Shown here piece after piece: positions 52,509-61,748 of a stretch of 64,000 bases of DNA. A program made the position numbers and the translations under genes. The stretch is from Halobellus rarus (GTDB lineage: Archaea > Halobacteriota > Halobacteria > Halobacteriales > Haloferacaceae): positions 186,001 through 250,000 of the forward strand of contig NZ_JANHDI010000007.1 of assembly GCF_024494595.1 (NCBI RefSeq), given 5' to 3'. The notes beneath the pieces are model-generated. The model saw only the letters and a list, made by a program, of their open reading frames with translations, searched no databases and was not told where the DNA came from. Within the stretch, counting starts at the first letter, position 1. Each line of letters begins with the position of its first letter.

Positions 52509-53648
52509 ATGTCAGACGACCTGAAGCGCGGGCTGGAAGGCGTCCTCGTCGCCGAGTCGGAACTGAGCTACATCGACGGCGACGCCGGAAAACTGGTCTA
52601 CCGCGGGTATCCGATCGAGGACCTGGCCCGCGAGGCGTCTTACGAGGAAGTCGTCTACCTCCTCTGGCACGACGAACTCCCCGACGCGGCGGAACTCGCC
52701 GATTTCGAGTCGTGGATGGCCGAACGCCGGACGCTCGACGACGAGGTGCTCTCCGTGGTCCGGAAGCTCGCCGAGGCCGACGAGGTGCCGATGGCGGCCC
52801 TTCGGACGATCGTCTCCACGCTGTCGGCGTACGACGAGGACGCCGACCACGAGGACGTGACCGACCTCGATGCGAACCTCCGGAAGGCGTGCCGGATCAC
52901 GGCGAAGCTTCCGACCGCGCTCGCCGCGTTCCAGCGCATCCGCCAGGGCGACGACCCCGTCGAACCCCGCGCGGACCTCGATCACGCCGAGAACTTCCTG
53001 TATATGCTCAACGACGAGGTGCCCGACGACGTCCTCGCCGAGACGTTCGATATGGCGCTCGTCCTCCACGCCGACCACGGGCTGAACGCGTCGACGTTCT
53101 CGGCGATGGTCACCGCCTCGACGCTCTCTGATCTCCACAGCGCCGTCACCGCCGCCGTCGGGACGCTCGCCGGCTCCCTCCACGGCGGCGCGAACGCCAA
53201 CGTGATGCGGATGCTCGAGGAAGTCGACGAGAGCGACGTCGGACCCACCGAGTGGGTCGAGAACGCCCTCGCAGAGGGCCGCCGCGTCCCCGGGTTCGGA
53301 CACCGCGTCTACAACGTCAAGGACCCGCGCGCGAAAATCCTCGGCGAGAAGTCGAAGTCGCTGGCGGAGGCCGCGGGCGACACCAAGTGGTACGACTACT
53401 CAGTCGCGATCGAGGAGTACATCACCGAAGAGAAGGGTCTCGCCCCCAACGTCGACTTCTACTCGGCGTCGACGTACTACCAGATGGGCATTCCGGTCGA
53501 CATTTACACACCCATCTTCGCGATGTCCCGCGTCGCGGGTTGGATCGCCCACGTCCTCGAACAGTACGACGACAACCGCCTGATCCGCCCCCGTGCGCGC
53601 TACGTCGGTCCGAAAGACCTGACGTTCCCCGATCTGGACGAGCGATAG
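52509..53648 (+). CDS. gltA: Citrate synthase
   Basis: The 379-aa enzyme condenses acetyl-CoA and oxaloacetate. Active-site His are in GSLHGGAN and PGFGHRVYNVKDPRAK, and the catalytic Asp in PNVDFYSASTYY. Short archaeal type without NADH-regulatory extension. It starts at the ATG at 52509; a preceding TTTT stretch (52480s) may be its TATA region. No other TCA gene is adjacent. Confidence 0.95.
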   Translation: MSDDLKRGLEGVLVAESELSYIDGDAGKLVYRGYPIEDLAREASYEEVVYLLWHDELPDAAELADFESWMAERRTLDDEVLSVVRKLAEADEVPMAALRTIVSTLSAYDEDADHEDVTDLDANLRKACRITAKLPTALAAFQRIRQGDDPVEPRADLDHAENFLYMLNDEVPDDVLAETFDMALVLHADHGLNASTFSAMVTASTLSDLHSAVTAAVGTLAGSLHGGANANVMRMLEEVDESDVGPTEWVENALAEGRRVPGFGHRVYNVKDPRAKILGEKSKSLAEAAGDTKWYDYSVAIEEYITEEKGLAPNVDFYSASTYYQMGIPVDIYTPIFAMSRVAGWIAHVLEQYDDNRLIRPRARYVGPKDLTFPDLDER

Positions 53649-54220
53649 TCGGCCGTCCGTTCCGCTCGGACGCCGCTGGTCTCTCGACGTCGTTCTTCGT
53701 CGGAGCCGCTGCTCACGCTCGCGGAGCAGCCTCGTCGCCGTCCCGGCCCAGTCGGCGCATCGGAACGCAACGAGCATCGTCGCTCCCATCCAGACGTGCG
53801 ACAGGAGGACGCCCGCGTAGACGCCGGCGGTTCACTCTCTGGCGCGTTGCTGCCCGGCGTCTGGTAGATCGCGACGTATCCCGACTACCCCGGGTCTTGT
53901 CAATTTCTCACATAACTGAGAAGGGTGACCGCGGCAGACGAGCGGCCGACAACCGTCAGACAGCGGCGGGGAGGACGGTGCTGTCCCCTGATTTCACTTT
54001 CACTCCGCGTGGGGGATATTTATGTATCTCCCGGTTGCATACCCTAGTGCACGTCACACGCGTGCATTCCCCCCTTTCCCCCCCTTGACACCTGTGAGCG
54101 GCGCCGGTCCGGATCGCTGCCGCGAACGGCCGCCGCTCGGGTGTCGCGCGGAGACCAAACGGAACCGTCCGGATACCAAGAAGAACATTTAGGCCCGGCC
54201 ACGCGGTACGGGGGACCGAG
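53649..54220. other. Long intergenic region with debris and a GC-skewed tail
   Basis: A minus-strand fragment at about 53670-53835 reads GVYAGVLLSHVWMGATMLVA, like the last helix of a MATE-type exporter, but lacks the rest, so it is likely a gene remnant. A hairpin GCTGCTC-acgctcgcg-GAGCAGC (53708-53730) lies in it. Further on are a tttcacttt run with a gggggatatttatg TATA-like element (53990-54030), a hairpin gcacg/cgtgc (54050-54066) and C-rich DNA. Confidence 0.4.
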
Positions 54221-55432
54221 ATGCTCTCTCTCGCCGACGTCGAGGCCGCCCGCGAGCGGATCGACGGCGTCGTCCGGTGGACGCCGCTCGAGTACTCCTA
54301 CACGTTTTCGGAGATGACCGGCGCGGACGTTCACCTGAAACTCGAGACGTTTCAACGGACCGGCGCGTTCAAACTCCGCGGAGCGACCAACCGGATCGCG
54401 ACGCTCTCGGATCGCGAGCGAGAGGCTGGCGTCGTCACCGCGAGTGCGGGTAACCACGCCCAGGGCGTCGCGCTCGCGGCGACCCGATCGGGGGTCGACT
54501 CGAAGATCGTGATGCCGGAACACGCCCCCATCTCGAAGGTAGAGGCGACCGAGCGGTACGGCGGAGAGACCGTCCTCTACGGCGCGGACTACGACGAGGC
54601 GCAGGCGAAGGCCCACGAGATCGAACGCGAGGAGGGTCGGACGTACGTCCACGCGTTCGACGACGACGAGGTGATGGCGGGTCAGGGAACGATCGGCCTG
54701 GAGATCGTCGACGACTGCCCGGCGGTCGACACCGTCGTCGTCCCCGTAGGTGGGGGCGGACTCATCTCCGGGATCGCGACCGCCGTGAAGGGGCGCAAGT
54801 CGGACGTGCGCGTGATCGGAGTCCAGGCCGAGGGGGCGGCGTCACTGCCGGAGTCGATGCGCACCGGCCGGATCGCCGAACTCGACGCCGTGAACACGAT
54901 CGCCGACGGCATCGCCACCCGGAAGGTCGGCGAACGACCGTTCGAGGTGATCCAAGAACGCGTCGACGAGGTGGTGACCGTCTCCGACGAGGAGATCGCG
55001 GTCGCACTGACGTACCTGCTCGAACGGTCGAAGACGCTCGTCGAGGGAGCCGGCGCGGTCCCGCTCGCGGCGCTGCTCTTCGAGCGCTTCGACTACGAGG
55101 CGGACGAGACGATCGTCCCGGCGCTGTGTGGCGGGAACATCGACACGAACCAGTTGACGACCGTCCTGGTCCGCGGCCTCGTCGAGACCGGCCGCTATCT
55201 GAAGATCCGGACGGTCCTCCGGGACCGCCCCGGCGCGCTGCAGGACCTCGTCGAGATCATCGCCGACCGGCGGGCGAACATCTACGCGATCCAGCACGAT
55301 CGGACCTCGCGGGACGTCGCGATGAACGAGGCCGACGTCGAGATCGATATCGAGACGCGTGGGCACGACCACATCGACGAGGTACTGGAGGCGCTCAGAG
55401 ACGCGGGCTACGAGGTCGAGGTGCTGGCGTGA
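54221..55432 (+). CDS. ilvA: Threonine ammonia-lyase (threonine dehydratase)
   Basis: The 403-aa PLP enzyme deaminates threonine to 2-oxobutanoate. FQRTGAFKLRGA carries the PLP Lys, SAGNHAQGVA the substrate loop and GGGGLISG the phosphate cup. A C-terminal ACT domain (about 325-403) is the usual site of allosteric control by branched-chain amino acids. The last codons overlap the next gene's GTG. It follows threonine synthase-like gene by 4.5 kb, but there is no operon. Confidence 0.94.
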   Translation: MLSLADVEAARERIDGVVRWTPLEYSYTFSEMTGADVHLKLETFQRTGAFKLRGATNRIATLSDREREAGVVTASAGNHAQGVALAATRSGVDSKIVMPEHAPISKVEATERYGGETVLYGADYDEAQAKAHEIEREEGRTYVHAFDDDEVMAGQGTIGLEIVDDCPAVDTVVVPVGGGGLISGIATAVKGRKSDVRVIGVQAEGAASLPESMRTGRIAELDAVNTIADGIATRKVGERPFEVIQERVDEVVTVSDEEIAVALTYLLERSKTLVEGAGAVPLAALLFERFDYEADETIVPALCGGNIDTNQLTTVLVRGLVETGRYLKIRTVLRDRPGALQDLVEIIADRRANIYAIQHDRTSRDVAMNEADVEIDIETRGHDHIDEVLEALRDAGYEVEVLA

Positions 55433-55632
55433 ACCGAACCAGGTCGTCGCTGCTGTGGGGGCTGGTCGGCGCGCTGACCTTTCTCGTGCTCGTCCAGGGT
55501 TACCGACTACTCGTCGGTCAACTGGGTGTGAACCTCTTGAACGCCGCCGGCATCGCACTCGCTCTCGGGTCGGTCGTGTCCCTCGTTTCGTACGTCGCCG
55601 AGCCGCGACTCGCGGCGAAGGGAAGGACTTAA
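55429..55632 (+). CDS. Small two-TM membrane protein
   Basis: The 67-aa product starts at a GTG that overlaps the ilvA stop (GTGA), so translation is coupled. It has two helices (about 8-27 and 36-58) with basic ends. Function unknown; a family of small proteins of this kind follows metabolic genes in haloarchaea. Confidence 0.7.
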   Translation: MNRTRSSLLWGLVGALTFLVLVQGYRLLVGQLGVNLLNAAGIALALGSVVSLVSYVAEPRLAAKGRT

Positions 55633-55659
55633 ACGATTCAGTAGGCTACCTCAGATCGA

Positions 55660-55740
55660 GCCAGGATGGCCGAGTGGTAAGGCGCACGCCTGGAAAGCGT
55701 GTTCCCTCTGGGATCCAGGGTTCAAATCCCTGTCCTGGCG
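55660..55740 (+). tRNA. tRNA-Ser (anticodon GGA)
   Basis: The gene has the acceptor GCCAGGA/TCCTGGC, discriminator G, anticodon loop CTGGAAA (anticodon GGA) and a variable arm, as in serine tRNAs. The T arm is CAGGG-TTCAAAT-CCCTG. No CCA is encoded. Its 3' end is copied downstream at 55861-55898. Confidence 0.95.
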
Positions 55741-55818
55741 CTTTCTCGAATCGACTCTCCCGCGAGACGCATCGTCGTCGAGCGGACGCGAGTCGGTTAC
55801 GTGCTGCCGTCACCGAGA

Positions 55819-55898
55819 GGATTTGAACCACGCGAGACGAGCGAAGCGAGTCTCGCCATCGGGTCCGAATCCCTGTCCCGGCGCTCTCTCGAATCGAC
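55819..55898. repeat. Palindromic element with inverted and direct copies of the tRNA-Ser T arm
   Basis: An inverted T-arm core ggatttgaacc (55819-55829) is followed by hairpin GCGAGAC-gagcgaagcga-GTCTCGC (55832-55856), then a direct copy of the tRNA-Ser 3' end and flank (55861-55898). The copy matches 55718-55755 at 34 of 38 positions; all four changes are transitions. Layout (inverted T arm, GAGCG loop, direct T arm) equals that behind tRNA-Val. Confidence 0.62.
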
Positions 55899-55912
55899 AG
55901 TCGAAAGACGCT

Positions 55913-56368
55913 TCAGATCAGTTCGTGGGCGCTGAGGTACTCTCGGACGTACTCGTGACACTGGGGGTCCGGTTCGGCGAGGAACCGGTACTCGGAGTGC
56001 TGATCGTCGAGGGAGATCTCGTGGTCCTCGCACCGAGGCGAAGCCAGGTAGACGACGTTGACGGTGTGGCGGCTGACTCCCTCAGCGGTATCCTCGGCGT
56101 CCCAGAAGTGCGCGTGCACCCCGAGCCGTTCTCTCAGTGTCACCTCGATACCGAGTTCCTCGTCGGCGACGCGGCGTGCGGCGTCGTCGAGTTCTTCGCC
56201 CTTGTACAGCCTGCTCCCGGGCCAGAACCAGACCCGCGGCTCGTTCTCACGCTTCGCGAGCAGGACCCCCGCGTCCGTCTCCAGGACGACCTCGACGCAC
56301 ACCTGCGGCATCGAATCGAGGAACGCGCTGTACTCTTCGTCCGGGACGCGGTCATCTCGAATTTCCAT
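55913..56368 (-). CDS. Nudix hydrolase with GDPMH-like altered Nudix box
   Basis: This 151-aa protein has the Nudix fold. The Nudix box reads GEELDDAARRVADEELGIEV, where the REUXEE Glu is Val, as in GDP-mannose mannosyl hydrolases, which cut GDP-sugars at the sugar carbon. The remaining EE pair can bind Mg. GVLLAKRENEPRVWFWPGSR precedes it. Start at 56366-56368. Substrate specificity is inferred from the box only. Confidence 0.88.
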   Translation of the reverse strand: MEIRDDRVPDEEYSAFLDSMPQVCVEVVLETDAGVLLAKRENEPRVWFWPGSRLYKGEELDDAARRVADEELGIEVTLRERLGVHAHFWDAEDTAEGVSRHTVNVVYLASPRCEDHEISLDDQHSEYRFLAEPDPQCHEYVREYLSAHELI

Positions 56369-56475
56369 ACGGTAGATGGGTTCTATGCGGAAATAAAATC
56401 AGTACACCGTCGACAGCGACTGACGGTCGGTCAGCACAAAGTTAATGGATATGGGAGTCGTCATCACGGTTGACA

Positions 56476-56649
56476 ATGCCTGACACGAAAAACGGCCGAG
56501 AGCGGAAGGGGCGGAACAAGCGCAACCAGCTCCAGGAGGAGCTCTACGAGGAAGAGATCGAGGCGCTCGACGCCGACGAGGAACTTCCGCCCTTCGAGCC
56601 GTCCTCCGATCGGCCGTTCGTCGCCGACGAGCTTCCAGACGAAACGTAG
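56476..56649 (+). CDS. Small conserved haloarchaeal protein, 57 aa
   Basis: The peptide has a basic N-terminal third (about residues 5-18, NGRERKGRNKRNQ) and a long acidic remainder. The ATG at 56476 opens the frame and TAG closes it at 56649. The charge polarity and codon use suggest a real gene, perhaps a nucleic-acid or ribosome-binding peptide. It is divergently placed to the Nudix gene. No function known. Confidence 0.6.
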   Translation: MPDTKNGRERKGRNKRNQLQEELYEEEIEALDADEELPPFEPSSDRPFVADELPDET

Positions 56650-56882
56650 CGGCGCTGACACCGGTTCGTTTTTCCACCGCCGCTCGGCGAAGTTGTCGCG
56701 TCCGACCGCTCCCGCTGCCGACTCCCGAGCGGCAGATCGACGACGGCTTGGGACGTTCGAGTCGACTAGCACCTGCTTGGGCGGCGCGGAGGGACTCGGG
56801 TGAGTCGCCTCCGGCCACCAGACGTCCGGTAAACCGCCTCACGCTACCAACGTTTACTATCACCGGGCGAGACTGTGTGACT

Positions 56883-57689
56883 ATGGCTGCCCTGAAGTCC
56901 CTCCGCCCAGCCGTCGGCGCACTGATACGCAACCCGATTCTCGCCGTGCTCGTCGGGCTGTTTGGTCTGATCCAACTGCCACAACTGGCCTTACAGGCCT
57001 CACAACCGCTCTTGGCCGTGCTCGTCTCCCTCGTGTTGACCGGCGTGATGATCCTCGTTATGCCGTTCTTCCAGGGCGGTCTCATCGGAATGGCCGACGA
57101 AGCGCTCGATGGGACCACGAGTTTCGATACGCTGATCAGCGAGGGGAGAGCCCACTACGTCGGCCTCCTCGTGGCGTACCTCGCCGTTCTCGCGGTGAAC
57201 TTCACGTTCGGGATCGTCGCGTTCTTCGCGGCGATTTTCGGCGGCGCTGGCCTCTTTGCACTCGGCGCGGAATCCAACCTGGTGGCGCTCGGCGCGCTCG
57301 TGGCTATCGGCCTCCTGTTCGTCCTCGTCTATCTCGTGGTCACCTTCTTCATCCAGTTTTACGCCCACGCGATCGTCCTGAACGACGCCGGCGTCGTTGC
57401 AGCCTTCAAGCGAAGTGTCGGGCTCGTTCGGCGGAACCTCCCGAGCGCTGTCGGGTACACGGCGATCCTCCTCGTCGGCAGCGTCCTGTTCGGTGGTGTC
57501 GGGGGCGTGGCCTCGATGGTCCTGTCACCGCAACCGACGGCATTCCCGCTCCCGGAGCTCTCGACACCGCTCCTGCTCGGAGCCGCCGTCGTCTACGTGG
57601 TTGCCATCGGTATCTTCGGCGCGTTCTACGCGACCTATTCTGTCGCGTTCTACCGCGCCATCGAGGATACGACGCCGACCGCACCGTGA
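56883..57689 (+). CDS. Haloarchaeal integral membrane protein, function unknown
   Basis: The 268-aa protein has six TM helices. It starts with a basic patch, then RNPILAVLVGLFGLIQLPQL. A polar loop FQGGLIGMADEALDGTTSFD and the late HAIVLNDAGVVAAFKRSVGL are typical of conserved haloarchaeal membrane proteins whose members often carry the 'SFDTLI..GR..Y..LL' segment. No transport or enzyme motif is seen. ATG at 56883. Confidence 0.82.
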   Translation: MAALKSLRPAVGALIRNPILAVLVGLFGLIQLPQLALQASQPLLAVLVSLVLTGVMILVMPFFQGGLIGMADEALDGTTSFDTLISEGRAHYVGLLVAYLAVLAVNFTFGIVAFFAAIFGGAGLFALGAESNLVALGALVAIGLLFVLVYLVVTFFIQFYAHAIVLNDAGVVAAFKRSVGLVRRNLPSAVGYTAILLVGSVLFGGVGGVASMVLSPQPTAFPLPELSTPLLLGAAVVYVVAIGIFGAFYATYSVAFYRAIEDTTPTAP

Positions 57690-57952
57690 CCGAGAGTCGC
57701 TCGTCACGAGTGAAACGCGACACGTCTCACAGATCTGCAAAGCGGAGTCCCCGCCCGTCGCGGGTTACCGACGAGTCTCGATCCGCTCAGCGCCGGAAAT
57801 TGATATAAAAATACCGGCCCCAACCGATTTCATCCCCGAGGCGGGTGATAACTATTAACACACGATGCTGGCACACAGCGGCCGTGTTTCGCCGTTTTCA
57901 CGGCGCACAATGTTCCTCTCCGGCGTCCTGTTGACTCCACGTTTCCGAAGTA

Positions 57953-57960
57953 TTTATATA
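57953..57960 (+). promoter_or_regulatory. Strong TATA box of the thermosome gene
   Basis: tttatata, preceded by a purine-rich BRE-like cgaag, lies 27-34 nt before the ATG at 57987. This spacing gives a leaderless or nearly leaderless mRNA and fits a highly expressed heat-responsive gene. The preceding 57690-57950 carries no gene; a second AT-rich spot (gatataaaaata, about 57801-57812) is of unknown use. Confidence 0.65.
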
Positions 57961-57986
57961 GAATCACAAACAATCAGTCAGTGTCT

Positions 57987-59666
57987 ATGAGTCAGCGAAT
58001 GCAGCAGGGTCAGCCGATGATCATTATGGGCGAGGACGCCCAGCGCGTCAAGGACAAGGACGCTCAGGAATACAACATTCAGGCCGCACGAGCGGTCTCC
58101 GAGGCCGTACGCTCGACACTCGGCCCCAAGGGGATGGACAAGATGCTCGTCGACTCGATGGGAGACGTGACCATCACGAACGACGGCGTCACCATCCTCC
58201 AGGAGATGGATATCGACAACCCGACGGCGGAGATGATCGTCGAAGTCGCCGAGACCCAGGAGGACGAGGCCGGCGACGGAACGACGACGGCGGTCGCCAT
58301 CGCGGGTGAACTCCTGAAGAACGCCCAGGACCTCCTCGAACAGGACATCCACCCGACGGCGATCATCAAGGGCTTCCACCTCGCGAGTCAGGAAGCGCGC
58401 GCTCAGGTCGACGACATCGCGGAGTCGGTCGAACCCGACGACACCGAACTCCTCCAGAAGGTCGCCGAGACGTCGATGACCGGCAAGAGCTCCGAGCTCA
58501 ACAAGGACCTCCTCGCGGAGCTCATCGTCGACACGGTGAAAGCCGTGACGGTCGAGGCGGACGACGGCTCATACGTCGTCGATCTCGCGAACGTCAACGT
58601 CGAGACGCAGACCGGTCGCGCGACCAGCGAATCCGAACTCCTCAAAGGGGCCGTCATCGACAAGGACCCCGTCCAGGACGATATGCCCACGGCGTTCGAC
58701 GAGGCAGACATCCTGCTGCTCGACGAGCCGATCGAGATCGAGGAGACCGACGTCGACACGCAGGTCAACATCGAGTCCCCCGACCAGCTCCAGCAGTTCC
58801 TCGACCAGGAGGAGAAACAGCTCCGACAGAAGGTCGACCAGATCGTCGACTCGGGCGCTGACGTCGTCTTCTGCCAGAAGGGCATCGACGACATGGCCCA
58901 GCACTACCTCGCGAAGGAGGGCATCCTCGCGGTCCGCCGGACCAAGAAGTCCGACATCGCCTTCCTCCGCGACGTCGTCGGCGGCAACGTCGTCTCCGAT
59001 CTCGACAGCCTCACCCAGGCCGACCTGGGCTACGGCTCGGTCCGCCGCGACGGCGACGACGAACTGTTCTACGTCGAGGGGCTCGGCGACGAGTCGCACG
59101 GCGTCACGCTGCTGCTGCGGGGCTCGACCGACCACGTCGTCGACGAGATCGAGCGCGGCGTCGAGGACGCTCTCGACGTCGTCTCGACGACCGTCTCCGA
59201 CGGCCGCGTCCTCGCCGGCGGCGGTGCCATCGAGGTCGAACTCGCCCGTCGGCTCCGCGGCTACGCCGGCTCCGTCGGCGGCCGCGAGCAGCTCGCCGTC
59301 GAGGCCTTCGCCGACGCGGTCGAACTCGTCCCCCGCGTGCTCGCTGGGAACGCCGGACTCGACTCCATCGACATGCTCGTCAAGATCCGTGAGGCCCACG
59401 AGAACGGCGACACCCGCGCCGGCCTGAACGTCTTCAGCGGCGAGGTCGAGGACACCTTCGAATCCGGCGTCGTCGAGCCCGCACACGCCAAGGAGCAGGC
59501 GCTGTCCTCGGCGACCGAGGCCGCGAACCTCGTCCTCAAGATCGACGACATCATCGCCGCCGACGAACTGAGCACCGGGGGCGACGACGACGAGGGCGGC
59601 GCGCCCGGCGGTGCTGGCGGTATGGGCGGTATGGGCGGTATGGGCGGTATGGGCGGCGCGATGTGA
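57987..59666 (+). CDS. ths: Thermosome subunit (group II chaperonin)
   Basis: The 559-aa protein forms the archaeal double-ring ATP-driven folding chamber. Equatorial ATP-site motifs are [17 protein letters not shown] and GDGTTTAV; the C-terminal catalytic region contains [12 protein letters not shown]. The acidic tail ends in repeated GGM units, as usual for haloarchaeal thermosomes. A GTG two codons before the ATG (57981) is a possible alternative start. It stands alone, with a strong TATA box. Confidence 0.96.
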   Translation: MSQRMQQGQPMIIMGEDAQRVKDKDAQEYNIQAARAVSEAVRSTLGPKGMDKMLVDSMGDVTITNDGVTILQEMDIDNPTAEMIVEVAETQEDEAGDGTTTAVAIAGELLKNAQDLLEQDIHPTAIIKGFHLASQEARAQVDDIAESVEPDDTELLQKVAETSMTGKSSELNKDLLAELIVDTVKAVTVEADDGSYVVDLANVNVETQTGRATSESELLKGAVIDKDPVQDDMPTAFDEADILLLDEPIEIEETDVDTQVNIESPDQLQQFLDQEEKQLRQKVDQIVDSGADVVFCQKGIDDMAQHYLAKEGILAVRRTKKSDIAFLRDVVGGNVVSDLDSLTQADLGYGSVRRDGDDELFYVEGLGDESHGVTLLLRGSTDHVVDEIERGVEDALDVVSTTVSDGRVLAGGGAIEVELARRLRGYAGSVGGREQLAVEAFADAVELVPRVLAGNAGLDSIDMLVKIREAHENGDTRAGLNVFSGEVEDTFESGVVEPAHAKEQALSSATEAANLVLKIDDIIAADELSTGGDDDEGGAPGGAGGMGGMGGMGGMGGAM

Positions 59667-60100
59667 AAGCGGTCGGAGACTGCTTTCCATAGGTCGTCAG
59701 GCTCCCCCTGACGCAGCTGCTGTCCGTCCGGTTTCGAAGGAACCGCCCACTGACGAGCCCAGACGGGCTCAGACGGGCTCAGACGACGTTCGGACGACGT
59801 TCAGACGAGCGGCGTCGCGCCCGCAACCCGCGAGACAGTTCCTCCGCGCCGGCGCTACCCGCTCTCACGCTCCGGTACAGCCCCGTCGGTCGATCGACTG
59901 CAATTCCCGTTTTTTGACGTGATTCGTCCGATAGCGCTCCGTTTCCCGCCGTGTGACAGTCCAGTACGGCCGACCACGGAAGGCCCACAATGATCCGACT
60001 CGACGCGCCTAGATTAGATTAATCTCCCTATTTTCTATAGTAATTGGAATTGAGTACAGAAATGAGATGAATTAAGTACAGAACTGACGAACGCAGAAGT
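59667..60100. other. Intergenic region with tandem repeats
   Basis: 434 bp without a gene. A short tandem array is seen at 59759-59807: agacgggctc twice, then acgacgttcggacgacgttcag, two copies of gacgacgttc(g/a). The right 100 bp (60010-60100) are AT-rich control DNA. Confidence 0.5.
60016..60083. promoter_or_regulatory. Candidate operators before the OCD/alanine dehydrogenase gene
   Basis: A perfect palindrome AGATTAATCT (60016-60025) precedes two direct repeats agtacagaa (60053-60061 and 60075-60083), 22 bp apart or about two helical turns. They lie within 50 bp upstream of the ATG at 60101, so binding there would affect transcription; an Lrp-type regulator is conceivable. Confidence 0.45.
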
Positions 60101-61090
60101 ATGGAAACGCTGCTGCTGAACGGGACGGACGTCCGCGAGAACGCGTCGATGTCGGAACTCGTGCCCGCGATCGAGGACGCCTTCGTCGCCTTCGAGCACG
60201 GTGACGTGGAGATGCCGGCGAAGTCGTACGTGGATCTCCCGCAGTACAACGGCGACTTCCGGTCGATGCCCGCGTACCTGGACGCGGGGGAGTGGGACGC
60301 CGCGGGCGTCAAGTGGGTGAACGTCCACCCCGACAACCCAGAGAAGTTCGACCTTCCGACGGTGCTAGGGACGATGATCTACTCCGATCCAGAGACGGCG
60401 GTCCCCCTCTCGATTATGGACGGCAGGGAACTGACGATGCTCCGGACGGGCGCGGCGGCGGCCGTCGCCACCGACCACCTCGCGGTCCCCGACGCCTCCT
60501 CGCTCGGCATCGTCGGCGCCGGGGTCCAGTCGTACACGCAACTCCGCGCGATTTCACAGGTCAGAGACATCGAGACGGTGGTGATCTCCGATCTCGACGA
60601 GGAACGCGTCGCCGAGTTCGTCGCGACCTTCGAGGACGAGTACGACGTCCGCGGCGGGACGATCGCGGAGGCGGCCGCCTGCGACGTGCTCTCGACGGTC
60701 ACGCCCGTCGAATCGCCGATCGTCGCCCGCGAAGACGTCGGCGACCACACGCACGTCAACGCGATGGGTGCCGACGCCGCCGGAAAGCACGAACTGGCCG
60801 ACGAGGTCCTCCTGGACGCGAAACTCGTTATCGACGACTACGAACAGACGACCCACTCCGGCGAGATCAACGTCCCCTGGAGCGAGGGTGTCCTCGACGA
60901 CGACGACATCTACGGCTCGGTCGGCGAGATCGTCACCGGAAAGAAACTTGGTCGGATCGAAGAGGACGGAATCTCCGTCTTCGACTCGACGGGACTGGCG
61001 ATTCAGGACGTCGCGGCCGCACACGTGGTCTACGAGCACGCGACGGAGCACGGCAACGGATACGGTTTCGATCTGCTCGGCCTCCAGTAA
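60101..61090 (+). CDS. Ornithine cyclodeaminase/alanine dehydrogenase family protein
   Basis: This 329-aa NAD(P)-dependent enzyme (mu-crystallin family) has the substrate loop RTGAAAAVATDHLAVPD, the Rossmann motif GIVGAGVQSYTQLRAI and the late THVNAMGADAAGKHEL. Archaeal members with this pattern act as alanine dehydrogenase; ornithine cyclodeaminase and other imine reductases share it. The reaction here is not decided by sequence alone. It is preceded by candidate operators. Confidence 0.9.
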   Translation: METLLLNGTDVRENASMSELVPAIEDAFVAFEHGDVEMPAKSYVDLPQYNGDFRSMPAYLDAGEWDAAGVKWVNVHPDNPEKFDLPTVLGTMIYSDPETAVPLSIMDGRELTMLRTGAAAAVATDHLAVPDASSLGIVGAGVQSYTQLRAISQVRDIETVVISDLDEERVAEFVATFEDEYDVRGGTIAEAAACDVLSTVTPVESPIVAREDVGDHTHVNAMGADAAGKHELADEVLLDAKLVIDDYEQTTHSGEINVPWSEGVLDDDDIYGSVGEIVTGKKLGRIEEDGISVFDSTGLAIQDVAAAHVVYEHATEHGNGYGFDLLGLQ

Positions 61091-61200
61091 GCGGGCCCGG
61101 TCTGGCGTCGCGGTCGCCCGTCGTCGGCTTCTCCGCTCGGTCGCGTTGCTCGCCGTCCGCGCTCCGGTAGCTTTTACAGAACTGCCGACGCTGACCCGAT

Positions 61201-61704
61201 ATGGTCTGGGTACGCGCCGAGTACGCGGGCGCGCTCGCGGTGGTCTCGACGTGGATCGCCGCGCTCGTCCCCTGGAACGTCACCTACTCGACGGGCGTCT
61301 CCGGCGGATCGGTGCTGTTCGTTCGGTTCCCGTTCTTTCAGGTGCGGTACGCCTTCGGGGTGCCGGCCGCCCGCCGCGTCAGCCTCTCCGATCCGCTCTC
61401 GGCGACCGCGTTCCAGGCGGGGCAGACGATTCAGGCGGCGTATCAGGTCTGGACGGTCGGCGCGGCCGTGCTCGCGCTCGCGGTCGTCTTCGCGATACTC
61501 TACTACCGCTACGAGGACGCCGCCGAGGCCGGACCCGTCGATCCCGTGCGACTCCTCGGGGGCTTGCTGACGCTCGCCGGCGTCGTGCTCGCGGGCGCGA
61601 CGTACCTGCTCGTCACGCGCGGCTTCCCGGGCGTTCCGATTCCCGTCGGCGTCGTTCTCCTCCTCGTTTTCGGCGGGGTGTTGCTGACCGTCGAACGAGA
61701 GTGA
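61201..61704 (+). CDS. Haloarchaeal membrane protein (about 4 TM), function unknown
   Basis: The 167-aa protein has about four TM helices, with a large extracellular loop between the first two (YSTGVSGGSVLFVRFPFFQV, then RYAFGVPAARRVSLSDP). It is conserved-looking but I do not recognise a functional family. ATG at 61201. The tandem repeat region follows, then mscS. Confidence 0.75.
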   Translation: MVWVRAEYAGALAVVSTWIAALVPWNVTYSTGVSGGSVLFVRFPFFQVRYAFGVPAARRVSLSDPLSATAFQAGQTIQAAYQVWTVGAAVLALAVVFAILYYRYEDAAEAGPVDPVRLLGGLLTLAGVVLAGATYLLVTRGFPGVPIPVGVVLLLVFGGVLLTVERE

Positions 61705-61748
61705 CCGTCGGTCGCTGCTGGCCGTGGCCGCGGCTCGGTTTCGTCCCC

